Shown: positions 8,138-15,510 of the stretch, piece after piece
Position numbering within the stretch: the stretch's first letter is position 1
How the letters are laid out: each line of letters opens with the position of its first letter
Assembly (NCBI RefSeq): GCF_945957465.1
Contig: NZ_CAMFLC010000032.1
Span: forward strand, 1-45,218
Source: an uncultured Leifsonia sp.
GTDB lineage: Bacteria; Actinomycetota; Actinomycetes; Actinomycetales; Microbacteriaceae
Length of the DNA stretch: 45,218 bases
Direction of reading: 5' to 3'
Program-made: the position numbers and the translations under genes
The notes under the pieces: generated by a model
Databases searched by the model: none
The model's input: the letters and a program-made list of their open reading frames with translations, nothing else
Told to the model about the DNA's origin: nothing

Positions 8138-9675
8138 GCTGCGGCACCTTCGCCGAGGGCGAGCTGCATTATCTTTTCCTGATCGGCTTCGTCCTTTGCC
8201 AGCTCCCCGACCAGTCGACCCTCCCGCACCACCAGGATCCGGTCCGACAGACCGAGCAGTTCGGGCAGGTCGCTGGAGATGAGGAGTATTGCGACGCCAT
8301 TCTCGGCGAGAGTTGCGATGATGCGGTGGACCTCCGTCTTGGCTCCGATGTCGACGCCCTGCGTCGGTTCGTCGAGGATTAGCACTGATGGGTCTGTCGA
8401 GAGCCACCGTGAGATAACTACCTTCTGTTGGTTCCCGCCCGATAGCGTGCCGATGGGCGCAGCAGCTGAGGAGGTTCGGATGGCGAGCTCGTCGATGTAG
8501 CCGGCGACCATCTTCTCCTCAGCCCTGCGGTCGATCAGCAGCCCTCGGGATAGCGACTTCAGGCGCGGGAGCGACATGTTCTCCTGGACTGACAGCTCCA
8601 GTGCGACGCCGCTGCGGTGACGGTCCTCAGGTACGTATGCGAGTCCGGCCCGCACGGCGCCTGCCGGCGAGGTGATGCGCCTGGGGATGCCGTCGATCGA
8701 GATGCGGCCTGACGACGCGCGATCGGCACCGAAAACGGTGCGCGCTATCTCGGTGCGGCCCGCGCCGACGAGGCCGGCCATTCCGACGATCTCGCCGTGC
8801 CGGACCGTGAAGGTCACATCGCGGAACTCGCCGCGCCGGGTCAGTGCATCGACCTGCAACGCCACGGTTCCCGGAGTCGCCGTGCGCTCCGGGAAGAGCG
8901 TCGAGATGTCGCGGCCAACCATGTGCCGCACGCACTCGTCGCGGGTTACCTCGCTCAGCGGAGCCGTGATCACGTGGCGTCCGTCGCGAATGACGGTGAT
9001 TCGATCGCATACGGCGTAAACCTCGTCGAGCCGGTGGTTCACGAGCATGATGGCGACGCCCTCGTCACGCAGTGTGCGGATGATGCGGAAGAGCCGCTCG
9101 ACTTCGTGTATCGATAGGGCGGCGGTTGGCTCGTCGAGGATGAGAACCCGCGCCTCGACCGAGAGTGCTTTCGCGATCTCGATCAGCTGCTGATCGGCCA
9201 GTGACAAACCGTTCGCCGGTCGGGTCACGGTGATCTTGACTCCGAGGCGAGACAGTATGTCCTTAGCTCCTCGACGCATTGCGGCGCGGTCAAGTCGTCC
9301 TCGCGCCGTTCGCGGTGGGCGAGCCAGGTAGATGTTCTCCGCGACGCTGAGGTCGGGAAAGACATTGGGATGCTGGTGGATGACCGCAATGCCGCAGCTT
9401 TGCGCATCTAGTGGGTTCGAGAAGACGACGGGCGCACCGTCGATGACTACGGTCCCGGCATCGGGGCGGTGGACCCCGGCGAGCGTCTTGACGATCGTGC
9501 TCTTGCCGGCACCATTCTCGCCCACCAGAGCGAGCACCTCTCCCGCGCGGAGCAAGAGGTCCATGCCCTGCACAACCCAGGTGCCGCCATACTGCTTTCC
9601 CATCTTGTGCAGCCCAAGGACGGTGGGGTCGTCATATTTTCCTTGGTGCCGTTCACCCGCCATTGGGTCTGCCAT
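8134..9675 (-). CDS. Sugar ABC transporter ATP-binding protein, duplicated RbsA/MglA type
   Basis: 513 residues with two fused nucleotide-binding domains. The first has Walker A GENGAGKST, a degenerate signature LSLADQQ and Walker B VLILDEPTAAL. The second has the degenerate P-loop GLVGAGRTE, signature LSGGNQQ and VLILDEPTQGVD. This asymmetric pair is the standard form of simple-sugar importers. The ATG at 9675 is preferred because GAGGGA lies 4-5 nt upstream; an upstream in-frame ATG lacks such a site. It is the first gene of the seven-gene operon, about 50 nt from the predicted transcription start. Confidence 0.92.
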   Translation of the reverse strand: MADPMAGERHQGKYDDPTVLGLHKMGKQYGGTWVVQGMDLLLRAGEVLALVGENGAGKSTIVKTLAGVHRPDAGTVVIDGAPVVFSNPLDAQSCGIAVIHQHPNVFPDLSVAENIYLARPPRTARGRLDRAAMRRGAKDILSRLGVKITVTRPANGLSLADQQLIEIAKALSVEARVLILDEPTAALSIHEVERLFRIIRTLRDEGVAIMLVNHRLDEVYAVCDRITVIRDGRHVITAPLSEVTRDECVRHMVGRDISTLFPERTATPGTVALQVDALTRRGEFRDVTFTVRHGEIVGMAGLVGAGRTEIARTVFGADRASSGRISIDGIPRRITSPAGAVRAGLAYVPEDRHRSGVALELSVQENMSLPRLKSLSRGLLIDRRAEEKMVAGYIDELAIRTSSAAAPIGTLSGGNQQKVVISRWLSTDPSVLILDEPTQGVDIGAKTEVHRIIATLAENGVAILLISSDLPELLGLSDRILVVREGRLVGELAKDEADQEKIMQLALGEGAAA

Positions 9676-9730
9676 GATTCCCTCTTCGGAAGCTCGGGTC
9701 ACCGGAGTGTTCTTCCCGGTGTGTGGTTCG

Positions 9731-9764
9731 ACCATAGTGGCTAAAGGTCGACCGGTCAACCTTT
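9731..9764 (-). promoter_or_regulatory. Promoter and GntR-type operator of the transporter/oxidase operon
   Basis: On the minus strand TTGACC (9754-9759) and TATGGT (9731-9736) are separated by exactly 17 bp, a strong sigma-70-type promoter. A 22-bp near-perfect palindrome with core GGTCGACCGGTCAACC spans 9743-9764 and covers the -35 box, so a bound protein would repress. A matching palindrome lies at 11381. The GntR regulator encoded between them is the obvious ligand; the pairing is inferred. Confidence 0.72.
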
Positions 9765-9807
9765 CAAGTGAAACGAGCAGAAAATGGCGCACGCGTCGTG
9801 AAGATCG

Positions 9808-10533
9808 CTAGCGCGCGGCCCCGTCGAGGGTTTCGGTGAGGTGTGCGATGGCCTGTTCCATATGGACGAACATCGCGCGCGTTGCCGCCGCGGAATCACC
9901 GTCGCCGATCGCGTCGAAGATGGGTCGGTGCAACTCCAAGGACTCCGGCAAGGTCACACCGCTTGCAGTAACACGCTCTGTCCACGTGCGCAGCAGAGAG
10001 CGGATGCTCCCCAGCACGCCCGCGAGAACCTCATTGCCGCTTGCGTTCGCGATACCGAGGTGGAAGTCCGCGTCGGCGACGGCGTAACTGGCGTGGTCAT
10101 CAGCATTCGCTGCCCGTTCCATGCGCTCGAAGACGGCACTCAGCGCGAGCAGGTCGTCAGCGGAGCGGTGCTCAGCCGCGAGCCCAGCGAGGATGATCTC
10201 GAGATGCTGGCGTGCTTCGGTGAGCGAGCGTAGTGATCTGTCGGCCAGGAGCAGGCTCCACTCCACCACTTGCGGCAGTACGTCGGACGTCGTCGCGCTC
10301 AGGTAGGTGCCATCCCCTTGTCGTACGTCGACCAGGCCCAGCAGGGCGAGCGATTTGAGCATCTCACGGATCGTTGAGCGGCCGACCCCGAGGTCCTCGG
10401 CGAGCTGTCGCTCGCCGGGGAGTCTTTGCCCGGCGGTCAGCTGCCCGGCAATGAGATGGCTCAGCAACTGCCGCGCCATTTCTACGCTGGGCGCGGGTGT
10501 CCGACGGGTCGCTTCAATGTTCAGCGAGTTCAC
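9808..10533 (-). CDS. GntR-family regulator, FadR/FCD subfamily
   Basis: 241 residues. The N-terminal winged helix has the GntR signature (LPGERQLAEDLGVGRSTIRE, then LVDVRQGDGTYL). The C-terminal part is a helical FCD domain with Asp and His candidates for metal/ligand binding in ADADFHLGIANASGN and in LELHRPIFDA. FCD regulators usually bind a carboxylate and release DNA. The GTG at 10533 has GAGGG 5-6 nt upstream and is 19 bp after the aldolase stop, so the two form one transcript. Palindromes of identical design at 9743 and 11381 bracket the gene, making it the likely local repressor of all three transcription units. The inducer is unknown. Confidence 0.88.
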   Translation of the reverse strand: MNSLNIEATRRTPAPSVEMARQLLSHLIAGQLTAGQRLPGERQLAEDLGVGRSTIREMLKSLALLGLVDVRQGDGTYLSATTSDVLPQVVEWSLLLADRSLRSLTEARQHLEIILAGLAAEHRSADDLLALSAVFERMERAANADDHASYAVADADFHLGIANASGNEVLAGVLGSIRSLLRTWTERVTASGVTLPESLELHRPIFDAIGDGDSAAATRAMFVHMEQAIAHLTETLDGAAR

Positions 10534-10552
10534 TGCACCCTCTTTACTCGAT

Positions 10553-11338
10553 TCAATAGCCTGACGTCGGTGAGGTGGACTCGCGACCGCCGCGGATAGC
10601 GGCGATACGTCTGGATGCCTCATGCTTGAGCATCGAGATGTCGTTGCCAGGCGTCACCAGATCGCACCCGATTTCCACACAATCAGAGGCTTCCGCCCCA
10701 TCGACACAGAATACGCCGACGAATCGTCCGTGAACGTGGGCGCGCTCGACGATGTGGCACAGCGCGTCTCGCACCCTGCCTCGAATGCGTCCGCCCGGAG
10801 TCTCCCCCATGCTAAGGGCGAGGTCGTTGGGGCCGACGTACACGCCGTCGATGCCCTCGGTCGAGACGATCTCATCGAGATGCGCTAGGGACGCGGCCGA
10901 CTCGACCATCGCCCAGACCAGGATCTCGTCGCTCCTGGCAACGTAGTCCGAGCCACCATAAAGCAGGCCGCGCGAGGGCCCGAACGACCGCGATCCCCGC
11001 GGGGGGTAGCGACAGGCGGCGACCAGTGCCTCGGCATCCCGCGGGGTATCCACAGACGGGCAGATGATGCCGTAGGCTCCAGCATCGAGCAGCCAGCCGA
11101 TCTGACCGGCGTCGAGACTCGAGGGTCGCACCATCGGCATCGCGGGCCCGGCGGAAATGGCCTGAAGCAGGCCGACGACGGCCCCCCGTCCGAACATGCC
11201 GTGTTGAACATCCACCGTCACGCTGTCAAAACCCGCGTACGAGAGCGTTTCGGCGGCGTACGGGCCGGCGCTGGAGATCCAGGCATTCACGACAGGACGA
11301 CCTGCAGCCATGGTGGTTCGCACTGCATTGGCTCTCAC
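10553..11338 (-). CDS. HpcH/HpaI-family aldolase (class II, pyruvate-type)
   Basis: About 261 residues. Family markers are SVTVDVQHGMFG (substrate-base His), MVRPSSLDAGQIGWLLDAGAYGIICPSVDT and GIDGVYVGPNDLALSMG, as in 2-keto-3-deoxy-sugar-acid and 4-hydroxy-2-oxoheptanedioate aldolases. These enzymes cleave 4-hydroxy-2-oxo acids to pyruvate and an aldehyde with a divalent metal. Start choice: an ATG at 11344 lies only 1-2 nt after AAAGGAGG, whereas the GTG at 11338 has the ideal 7-nt spacing, so GTG is preferred. It leads a two-gene unit with the GntR regulator and is divergent from the sugar-acid kinase, suggesting shared substrate chemistry. Confidence 0.87.
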   Translation of the reverse strand: MRANAVRTTMAAGRPVVNAWISSAGPYAAETLSYAGFDSVTVDVQHGMFGRGAVVGLLQAISAGPAMPMVRPSSLDAGQIGWLLDAGAYGIICPSVDTPRDAEALVAACRYPPRGSRSFGPSRGLLYGGSDYVARSDEILVWAMVESAASLAHLDEIVSTEGIDGVYVGPNDLALSMGETPGGRIRGRVRDALCHIVERAHVHGRFVGVFCVDGAEASDCVEIGCDLVTPGNDISMLKHEASRRIAAIRGGRESTSPTSGY

Positions 11339-11367
11339 GCGCATTCCTCCTTTGATCCTTACGCGCT

Positions 11368-11400
11368 ACACTACGTGGGAATGGTCGACCGGTCTACCAT
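11368..11400 (-). promoter_or_regulatory. Divergent promoter region with GntR-type operator
   Basis: Bases 11381-11400 form a 20-bp palindrome around GGTCGACCGGTCTACC, broken at one position, the same one as in the copy at 9743. On the minus strand TAGACC (11391-11396) and TAGTGT (11368-11373) are 17 bp apart, giving the aldolase-gntR unit the same promoter/operator geometry as the transporter operon. The palindrome also ends 22 bp before the kinase start on the plus strand, so one site can control both directions. Confidence 0.68.
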
Positions 11401-11422
11401 TCTGAGTGGAGAGGGATAACCC

Positions 11423-12670
11423 GTGAAGACAGTCGTGCTCGATGACGATCCGACAGGCACCCAGTCGGCGACTGCCGCTAAAGTCCTCCTTCAGTACGAC
11501 TCGGAACGGATCGCCGCGGCTTTGACGGACGCTGAGAGCGTCTATTTGCAGACCAACTCGCGGGCTATCGACGAAGCCTCCGCGGTCGAGCTGATGAAGC
11601 GGATCAAGACAGAGGTGGCCGCCGCCGCAGGCCGCCTCGGGGTAGACGTCCAGGTCATCATGCGTGGGGACTCCACCCTCCGGGGTCACGTGTTCGCTGA
11701 AGCCGCGCAACTGCTCGAAGAGCAAGGAGTGATCCTTTTCGTGCCGGCGTTCCCGGAGGGCGGACGGATCACACGAGACGGGATCCATCTGCTGCGGATT
11801 GATGGTGCCGAGGTCCCCATGAGCGAGACGGAATACGCCCGCGACCCCGTGTTCCCCTTTCAAAACTCGCGTCTCATCGACTATGTCGCCGAGAAGTCTG
11901 GCCGTCCGGCCGTCAGTGTCCCCCTCGCCGACTTGCGTGTCCGCGGTCGGCTCGCAGCGAAACTGCAGAACGCCGAGCCGGGTTCCGTTGTCATCCCGGA
12001 CGCCGTCACCGACGACGATATCCGGCTGATTGCCGACGAAAGCAGGCTCGCCCGACAGCGCGGAGCATCCATCCTGGTGCGCAGCTCCGCGCCGTTGGCC
12101 GCCAACCTCGCCGGCGTGGCGAGCACGGGTCTGCTCACTGCGCCGCTATCGCCCAATGCCAGGTCGGTTCTCGTGGTTTGCGGCTCCCACACATCAGGTG
12201 CGACCCGACAGCTCGCCCGCATTCGCGCGCGTTCCGGCGCCCCTGTGGTCATTTCGACCGCAGCCGCGCTGGCCGACCCCGTCTCTGCGGGGTCGGAAGC
12301 CGCAATCGCACTGCAGGAACGCATGTCCCGTCAGTTCGTGACTGTGCTCGAGACCGAACGCGATCGTTCCGGCGATCACGGAACGCTCGACCATGGCGAG
12401 CGGGTCATGCAGGCGCTGACCACGGCAGTCTCCGCCGTGCGACCAGACCTCGACGTGGTCATTGCGAAGGGCGGCATCACGTCGGCAGAGGTCGCCCACG
12501 TCGGGCTCGGGGCAGACGAAGCAATCGTGCTGGGTCAAATCCTGCCGGGTGTCTCGGTGTGGCGACTGGTGGTGGACGAACGACCCCTTATCTATGTAGT
12601 CGTCCCCGGCAACGTCGGTGACAACGACACACTGCAGCATCTGCTCGACGCCGTCATCACGTCACTGTAG
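11423..12670 (+). CDS. Four-carbon acid sugar kinase family protein (formerly DUF1537)
   Basis: 415 residues. The N-terminal sugar-binding domain shows LDDDPTGTQSA, VYLQTNSRA and the RGDSTLRGH motif; the C-terminal nucleotide-binding domain shows VCGSHTSGATRQ, IAKGGITSAEVA and VVPGNVGDN. This is the kinase family that phosphorylates threonate, erythronate and related acids. It usually neighbours an aldolase or PdxA-like dehydrogenase; here the neighbour is an HpcH/HpaI aldolase, which is less usual. The GTG start follows GAGGG by about 8 nt. It is transcribed away from the aldolase from a shared operator. Confidence 0.9.
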   Translation: MKTVVLDDDPTGTQSATAAKVLLQYDSERIAAALTDAESVYLQTNSRAIDEASAVELMKRIKTEVAAAAGRLGVDVQVIMRGDSTLRGHVFAEAAQLLEEQGVILFVPAFPEGGRITRDGIHLLRIDGAEVPMSETEYARDPVFPFQNSRLIDYVAEKSGRPAVSVPLADLRVRGRLAAKLQNAEPGSVVIPDAVTDDDIRLIADESRLARQRGASILVRSSAPLAANLAGVASTGLLTAPLSPNARSVLVVCGSHTSGATRQLARIRARSGAPVVISTAAALADPVSAGSEAAIALQERMSRQFVTVLETERDRSGDHGTLDHGERVMQALTTAVSAVRPDLDVVIAKGGITSAEVAHVGLGADEAIVLGQILPGVSVWRLVVDERPLIYVVVPGNVGDNDTLQHLLDAVITSL

Positions 12671-12718
12671 ATGGTTGCTCCCGTGCAGGTGAAGCGAATC
12701 GCATCGCACGGGGCGTAG

Positions 12719-12795
12719 GGGAACTGTCTGAATAACGGTGTGTGGGGTCCGGCCTGATCCGAAAGGGGACGGCCATGACTGAAGCGACCGAATGT
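12719..12795 (+). mobile_element. Probable left-end remnant of an IS256-family element
   Basis: The run beginning GGGAACTGTCTGAATAACGG, then an AAAGGGGA ribosome site and an ATG at 12775 opening MTEATEC before a stop, looks like the terminus and first codons of an actinobacterial IS256 transposase. Everything after these codons is missing. Recognition is from memory of typical termini and is not certain. Confidence 0.4.
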
Positions 12796-12850
12796 TGAAC
12801 GACGTGATGATTGACCCTGTGACGGGAGTGAATCGGCCTGACTTTCGTTC

Positions 12851-12979
12851 CTATCGGGAGCCTTGTCTGGCAGGTGCCGGGTGGCTTGATTCTTGGTCAG
12901 CGTAGTACGTGGTTTCGACCTCGATCGGGGTGCGCATGTCGAGCTCGCCGTGGAGGCGGGAGTTGTTCCACCGCCAGTG
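12851..12979 (-). pseudogene. C-terminal remnant of an IS3-family transposase (rve domain)
   Basis: The minus strand encodes WRWNNSRLHGELDMRTPIEV followed by ETTYYADQ and, after 12 more codons, a stop. This is the conserved end of IS3-family OrfB integrases (W.N..R.H..L....P.E.E..Y). The catalytic region is gone; sequence upstream (12980-13024) is unrelated. Together with the IS256-like scar it marks a patch of nested insertions between the catabolic island and the partition genes. Confidence 0.7.
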
Positions 12980-13024
12980 TGGTGGTCATCGTGTGGTCCT
13001 TCCGGATCGATACTCGAGGACGGT

Positions 13025-13450
13025 CTACAGGTTGGCCGCAGCGGCCCCCTGGGGCAGCTCACGAGCTCCCACGGGCGGGAACGGCTGCCCTTTGTTGTAC
13101 TTGGTTTCCAGGCGCTCGACCTCGGCCATGACGGCCTTGTGGATGAACTGCGAGAGGTTGCGGCTGCCCTCGGTGGTCATCGTGTAGAGTATCGCGCCGC
13201 GCACGCGATCGGTGTCGGCGGGGTCTTGGTAGAACGACACCTTCGCGCGTGACTTCGGCTCGCGTGGCGCGGGCTTCCTCGCTGCACGCTCGGCCGCTTG
13301 GAGCTGGCGGGTCTGCTCTACCTGGTCGGCGTCCTCGTGCTGTTCCTGCGTCCACCCGGTTGCGTCGACGGCAGTCGGCTCGGCCGCGGGTGGCGGCGTG
13401 AGGGGGCTCGATCCGGCGAGGCTGGATTTGCGTGGTGCTGGTCGGTTCAT
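13025..13450 (-). CDS. ParB-like partition partner or small DNA-binding protein
   Basis: 141 residues. The N-terminal half is Pro/Ala-rich and probably disordered; residues 70-135 look folded (KVSFYQDPADTDRVRGAILY, SRNLSQFIHKAVMAEVERLE). The second half resembles the ribbon-helix-helix centromere-binding proteins that follow ParA on actinobacterial plasmids: one short strand followed by two helices. The start overlaps the ParA stop by 4 bp (ATGA), the classic parAB arrangement. The C-terminus runs into the IS-scar region but ends with its own stop after AAAANL, so truncation cannot be shown. No classical ParB HTH is present. Confidence 0.65.
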   Translation of the reverse strand: MNRPAPRKSSLAGSSPLTPPPAAEPTAVDATGWTQEQHEDADQVEQTRQLQAAERAARKPAPREPKSRAKVSFYQDPADTDRVRGAILYTMTTEGSRNLSQFIHKAVMAEVERLETKYNKGQPFPPVGARELPQGAAAANL

Positions 13451-14244
13451 GATGCGGCTCCTTCGATCGCAGTCAGGTGGTCGGCGTAGATGGCTCCGAG
13501 TTCTGTCGCTTCGGAGCCGCCCCACTCGTCGAGGCCGCGCGCGGCCTCGGCCGCGTCGGAGATGACGACGCGCTTGGGGACGACGGGTGAGAGCATCCGC
13601 AGCCCGCGGGCCGTGATGGCTTGTCCCAGCTCGTCCAGCCATGTGCGGCCGCTGACGGTCTTTTCCTCGTGCTTGTTGACGATGACGCCCGCGACGCTCA
13701 GTCCGGGGTTGTAGTAGGCCCTGACGTTCTCGATCGTTTCGAGGAGCTGGCCGAGCCCGTTGGCGCTGAACAGCTTGGATTCGGTGACGACCACGACGGC
13801 ATCGGCGGCCGTCAGGCCGTTGATGGTGAGCTGGTCGAGGCTGGGTGCGCAGTCGATCAGGATCAGGTCGTAGTCGTCGACGACGCTGGCCAGGGCCTCG
13901 CGCAGGCGGCCCTCTCGGCCGGCTCCGGCGATCACGAGTTCATCGCGCACGTAGCCGAGCGTGACGCCACTGGTGGGCACGACGTCGAGGCCGGGCCAGA
14001 CGCCGGGAACGATGACGTCGCGGATCGTCTCAGGCGCGCGCGAGCTGAGCGCGTCAGCAAGGCCGGCCTGGTCCTCCCCTACGTCCTCGGCCGCGGCGAT
14101 CGTCGTCAGGTTGCCTTGCGGGTCGTTGTCGACAGCGAGCACGCGCCGGCCTGCGCGCACCGCGGCGCGCGCCAGGTGAAACGTGGTCGTGGACTTGCCG
14201 ACGCCGCCCTTCTGGTTGCAGAGGGCGAAGATTCGAGCGGTCAC
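13447..14244 (-). CDS. parA: ParA-family plasmid partition ATPase
   Basis: 265 residues with the deviant Walker A KGGVGKSTTTFHLA near residue 10, Walker A' LAVDNDPQGN and Walker B YDLILIDCAPSLDQLTING. It has no N-terminal DNA-binding extension, so it is the short (type Ib-like) form. It moves plasmid copies along the nucleoid with the partner encoded just downstream. The GTG at 14244 is chosen because GGAGG lies 8 nt upstream. An AGTACT-centred palindrome (14266-14279) sits directly before the ribosome site, suggesting autoregulation or control with ssb and ardC. Confidence 0.93.
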   Translation of the reverse strand: MTARIFALCNQKGGVGKSTTTFHLARAAVRAGRRVLAVDNDPQGNLTTIAAAEDVGEDQAGLADALSSRAPETIRDVIVPGVWPGLDVVPTSGVTLGYVRDELVIAGAGREGRLREALASVVDDYDLILIDCAPSLDQLTINGLTAADAVVVVTESKLFSANGLGQLLETIENVRAYYNPGLSVAGVIVNKHEEKTVSGRTWLDELGQAITARGLRMLSPVVPKRVVISDAAEAARGLDEWGGSEATELGAIYADHLTAIEGAAS

Positions 14245-14265
14245 GTTGGTTACCTCCAAGGGGTC

Positions 14266-14279
14266 TAATAGTACTGTTA
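14266..14279. promoter_or_regulatory. AGTACT palindrome upstream of parA
   Basis: TAATAGTACTGTTA, 22 bp before the parA start. One of seven related sites between 14266 and 17442, each near the 5' side of a minus-strand gene. Probable shared operator. Confidence 0.6.
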
Positions 14280-14363
14280 CCGTCACGTCATGCGGCTGCG
14301 TTGTCTGCGCGTGGCGTGACAGGGCCGGGGAGCTGTCGGGCAGCTCCCCGGCCCTGCTTCGAA

Positions 14364-14750
14364 TCAGAACGGGGTGTCGTCGTTGGTGTCGGCGGCGGCC
14401 GTCGCGCGCTGGACAGTGACGCTCTGCCCGCGCAGGCTCACGCCGATTTCGTCGGCGCGGACCTCGTGCTGAAGCCGCGTTCCCTGCTCGCCTTTGTACT
14501 CGGTGATGCGGTAGCTGCCGGAGAAGGTCACGCGGATGTTCCCGCCTGCCTCGGCCGCGTCCACGAGGTTCTGCGCCTGGTTGCCGCTCACGGCGACGTC
14601 GTAGGCCGTGGCCGGACCGTCGCTGTAGGAGCCATCCGACTGACGGATGCGGTCGCTCACGATGACGCGGGCGTAGGTGTACGGGCCGTGCTCCCCCTCC
14701 CGGAGCGTGGGCGTCTCGGCCAGGTTTCCAGTGCGAGTGATGTAGCTCAT
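14364..14750 (-). CDS. ssb: Single-stranded DNA-binding protein
   Basis: 128 residues with an OB-fold that starts MSYITRTGNLAETPTLREGE and continues with the strand YARVIVSDR and YDVAVSGNQAQNLVDA. It ends in the acidic tip DDTPF, which recruits partner proteins in other SSBs. A good GGAGG lies 7 nt before the ATG. Plasmid SSBs commonly protect incoming single strands during conjugation. The AGTACT palindrome at 14780-14793 precedes it, as for ardC and parA. It is shorter than chromosomal SSBs, as usual for plasmid copies. Confidence 0.9.
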   Translation of the reverse strand: MSYITRTGNLAETPTLREGEHGPYTYARVIVSDRIRQSDGSYSDGPATAYDVAVSGNQAQNLVDAAEAGGNIRVTFSGSYRITEYKGEQGTRLQHEVRADEIGVSLRGQSVTVQRATAAADTNDDTPF

Positions 14751-14779
14751 TTCGATTCCTCCCAGAATGATGATGACTC

Positions 14780-14793
14780 TAACAGTACTGTTG
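14780..14793. promoter_or_regulatory. AGTACT palindrome upstream of ssb
   Basis: TAACAGTACTGTTG, about 30 bp before the ssb start. Its central AACAGTACTGTT is a perfect 12-bp palindrome. Confidence 0.6.
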
Positions 14794-14815
14794 GGGTTTA
14801 TAGAGTTGCAATGAC

Positions 14816-15052
14816 CTAGTAGCGCTCGACCTCCATCTCTCGCCCGTCCATCTGGGACGGGTACAGCACCCACTCGATGCCGCTGGCCGGGTTGGGGTTC
14901 TCGACGCGCACGCCGCGCACGGGCGAGCCCCATTCGATCGGCCCCAGCTCGTCGGTGACGCGCAGCGGCGTGCGGTAGACGCGGCCGCCGTGGCTGAGGA
15001 TGCGGTCCCCGATCCGCAGGTCTGCGAGTCGAGTGACGATGATCTTGGACAT
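14816..15052 (-). CDS. Small conserved-looking plasmid protein, unknown function
   Basis: 78 residues, mostly beta in character: SKIIVTRLADLRIGDRILSHG, then RVYRTPLRVTDE and VLYPSQMDGREMEVERY. The pattern suggests a small barrel of the kind seen in phage and plasmid accessory proteins; I cannot name a family. The ATG at 15052 has GGGAGA upstream. Two AGTACT palindromes (15080, 15178) lie 5' of it, so it appears to be part of the same regulon as ssb. Confidence 0.65.
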   Translation of the reverse strand: MSKIIVTRLADLRIGDRILSHGGRVYRTPLRVTDELGPIEWGSPVRGVRVENPNPASGIEWVLYPSQMDGREMEVERY

Positions 15053-15079
15053 GGCTTCTCCCATGGAGTGATCTAACGG

Positions 15080-15093
15080 TAATAGTACTGTTA
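15080..15093. promoter_or_regulatory. AGTACT palindrome upstream of the 78-residue protein gene
   Basis: TAATAGTACTGTTA, 27 bp before the start at 15052 and identical to the parA site. Confidence 0.6.
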
Positions 15094-15177
15094 GGGTCGT
15101 TAGGGCTGTTTTCGGTTCCTGCTGGTTTGTGCCGGTAGATGTCGACGGGCCACTTCGCGGCTCTCCGGCCACCTCTA

Positions 15178-15191
15178 ATAGTACTATTACC
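15178..15191. promoter_or_regulatory. Perfect AGTACT palindrome, TAATAGTACTATTA
   Basis: A perfect 14-bp palindrome about 125 bp before the start at 15052 and just after the stop of the gene at 15208. It may pair with the 15080 site as a tandem operator. Confidence 0.6.
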
Positions 15192-15207
15192 GGCGTTGGG
15201 GGTCAAG

Positions 15208-15489
15208 TCACTGGCAGCTGTCACACTGCAGGGCTTCCATCGGGTCGATGGGCACCACGTACTCGGCCGCAGGGGCGCGGCAGTGGGCATCGCCTTCGTC
15301 GTCGCCCGCGGCGTGCGCCTCGATCCACATGTCCGCGCTAGCTGGCTCTCCGATCGCTCGAAGCATCCCCGCTAGGGCCTCGACCTCGCCGCAGCTCAGG
15401 GTCGGTCCCAGGTCGCCTGCCATGTCTCCGGCGGAGAACACCGCCGCGAATCGGGTGACGTCGCTGGTGTTGGTAATGAGTGTGCTCAT
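15208..15489 (-). CDS. Small protein with CDSCQ C-terminal tail, unknown function
   Basis: 93 residues. The body is acidic and helical (CGEVEALAGMLRAIGEPASA, MWIEAHAAGDDEGDA). It ends in EYVVPIDPMEALQCDSCQ, the stop following directly after Gln. The same terminal pattern ends a 30-residue peptide at 39167-39259 (YVVPVDPMDEMGCDSCQ), although the bodies are unrelated. Such a shared end suggests a recognition tail or a metal-binding Cys pair; no known motif fits. The ATG at 15489 has GAGGGAGA upstream. The structured element at 15511-15710 begins 21 bp upstream, so its transcript or promoter region should include it. Confidence 0.75.
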   Translation of the reverse strand: MSTLITNTSDVTRFAAVFSAGDMAGDLGPTLSCGEVEALAGMLRAIGEPASADMWIEAHAAGDDEGDAHCRAPAAEYVVPIDPMEALQCDSCQ

Positions 15490-15510
15490 CGTTCTCTCCC
15501 TCTCCCTCAT

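Noticed and set aside
5055-9675. Calling the importer a rhamnose transporter (rhaSTPQ)
   Set aside because: The binding protein resembles RhaS, but no rhamnose catabolic gene is present and the other enzymes do not fit rhamnose.
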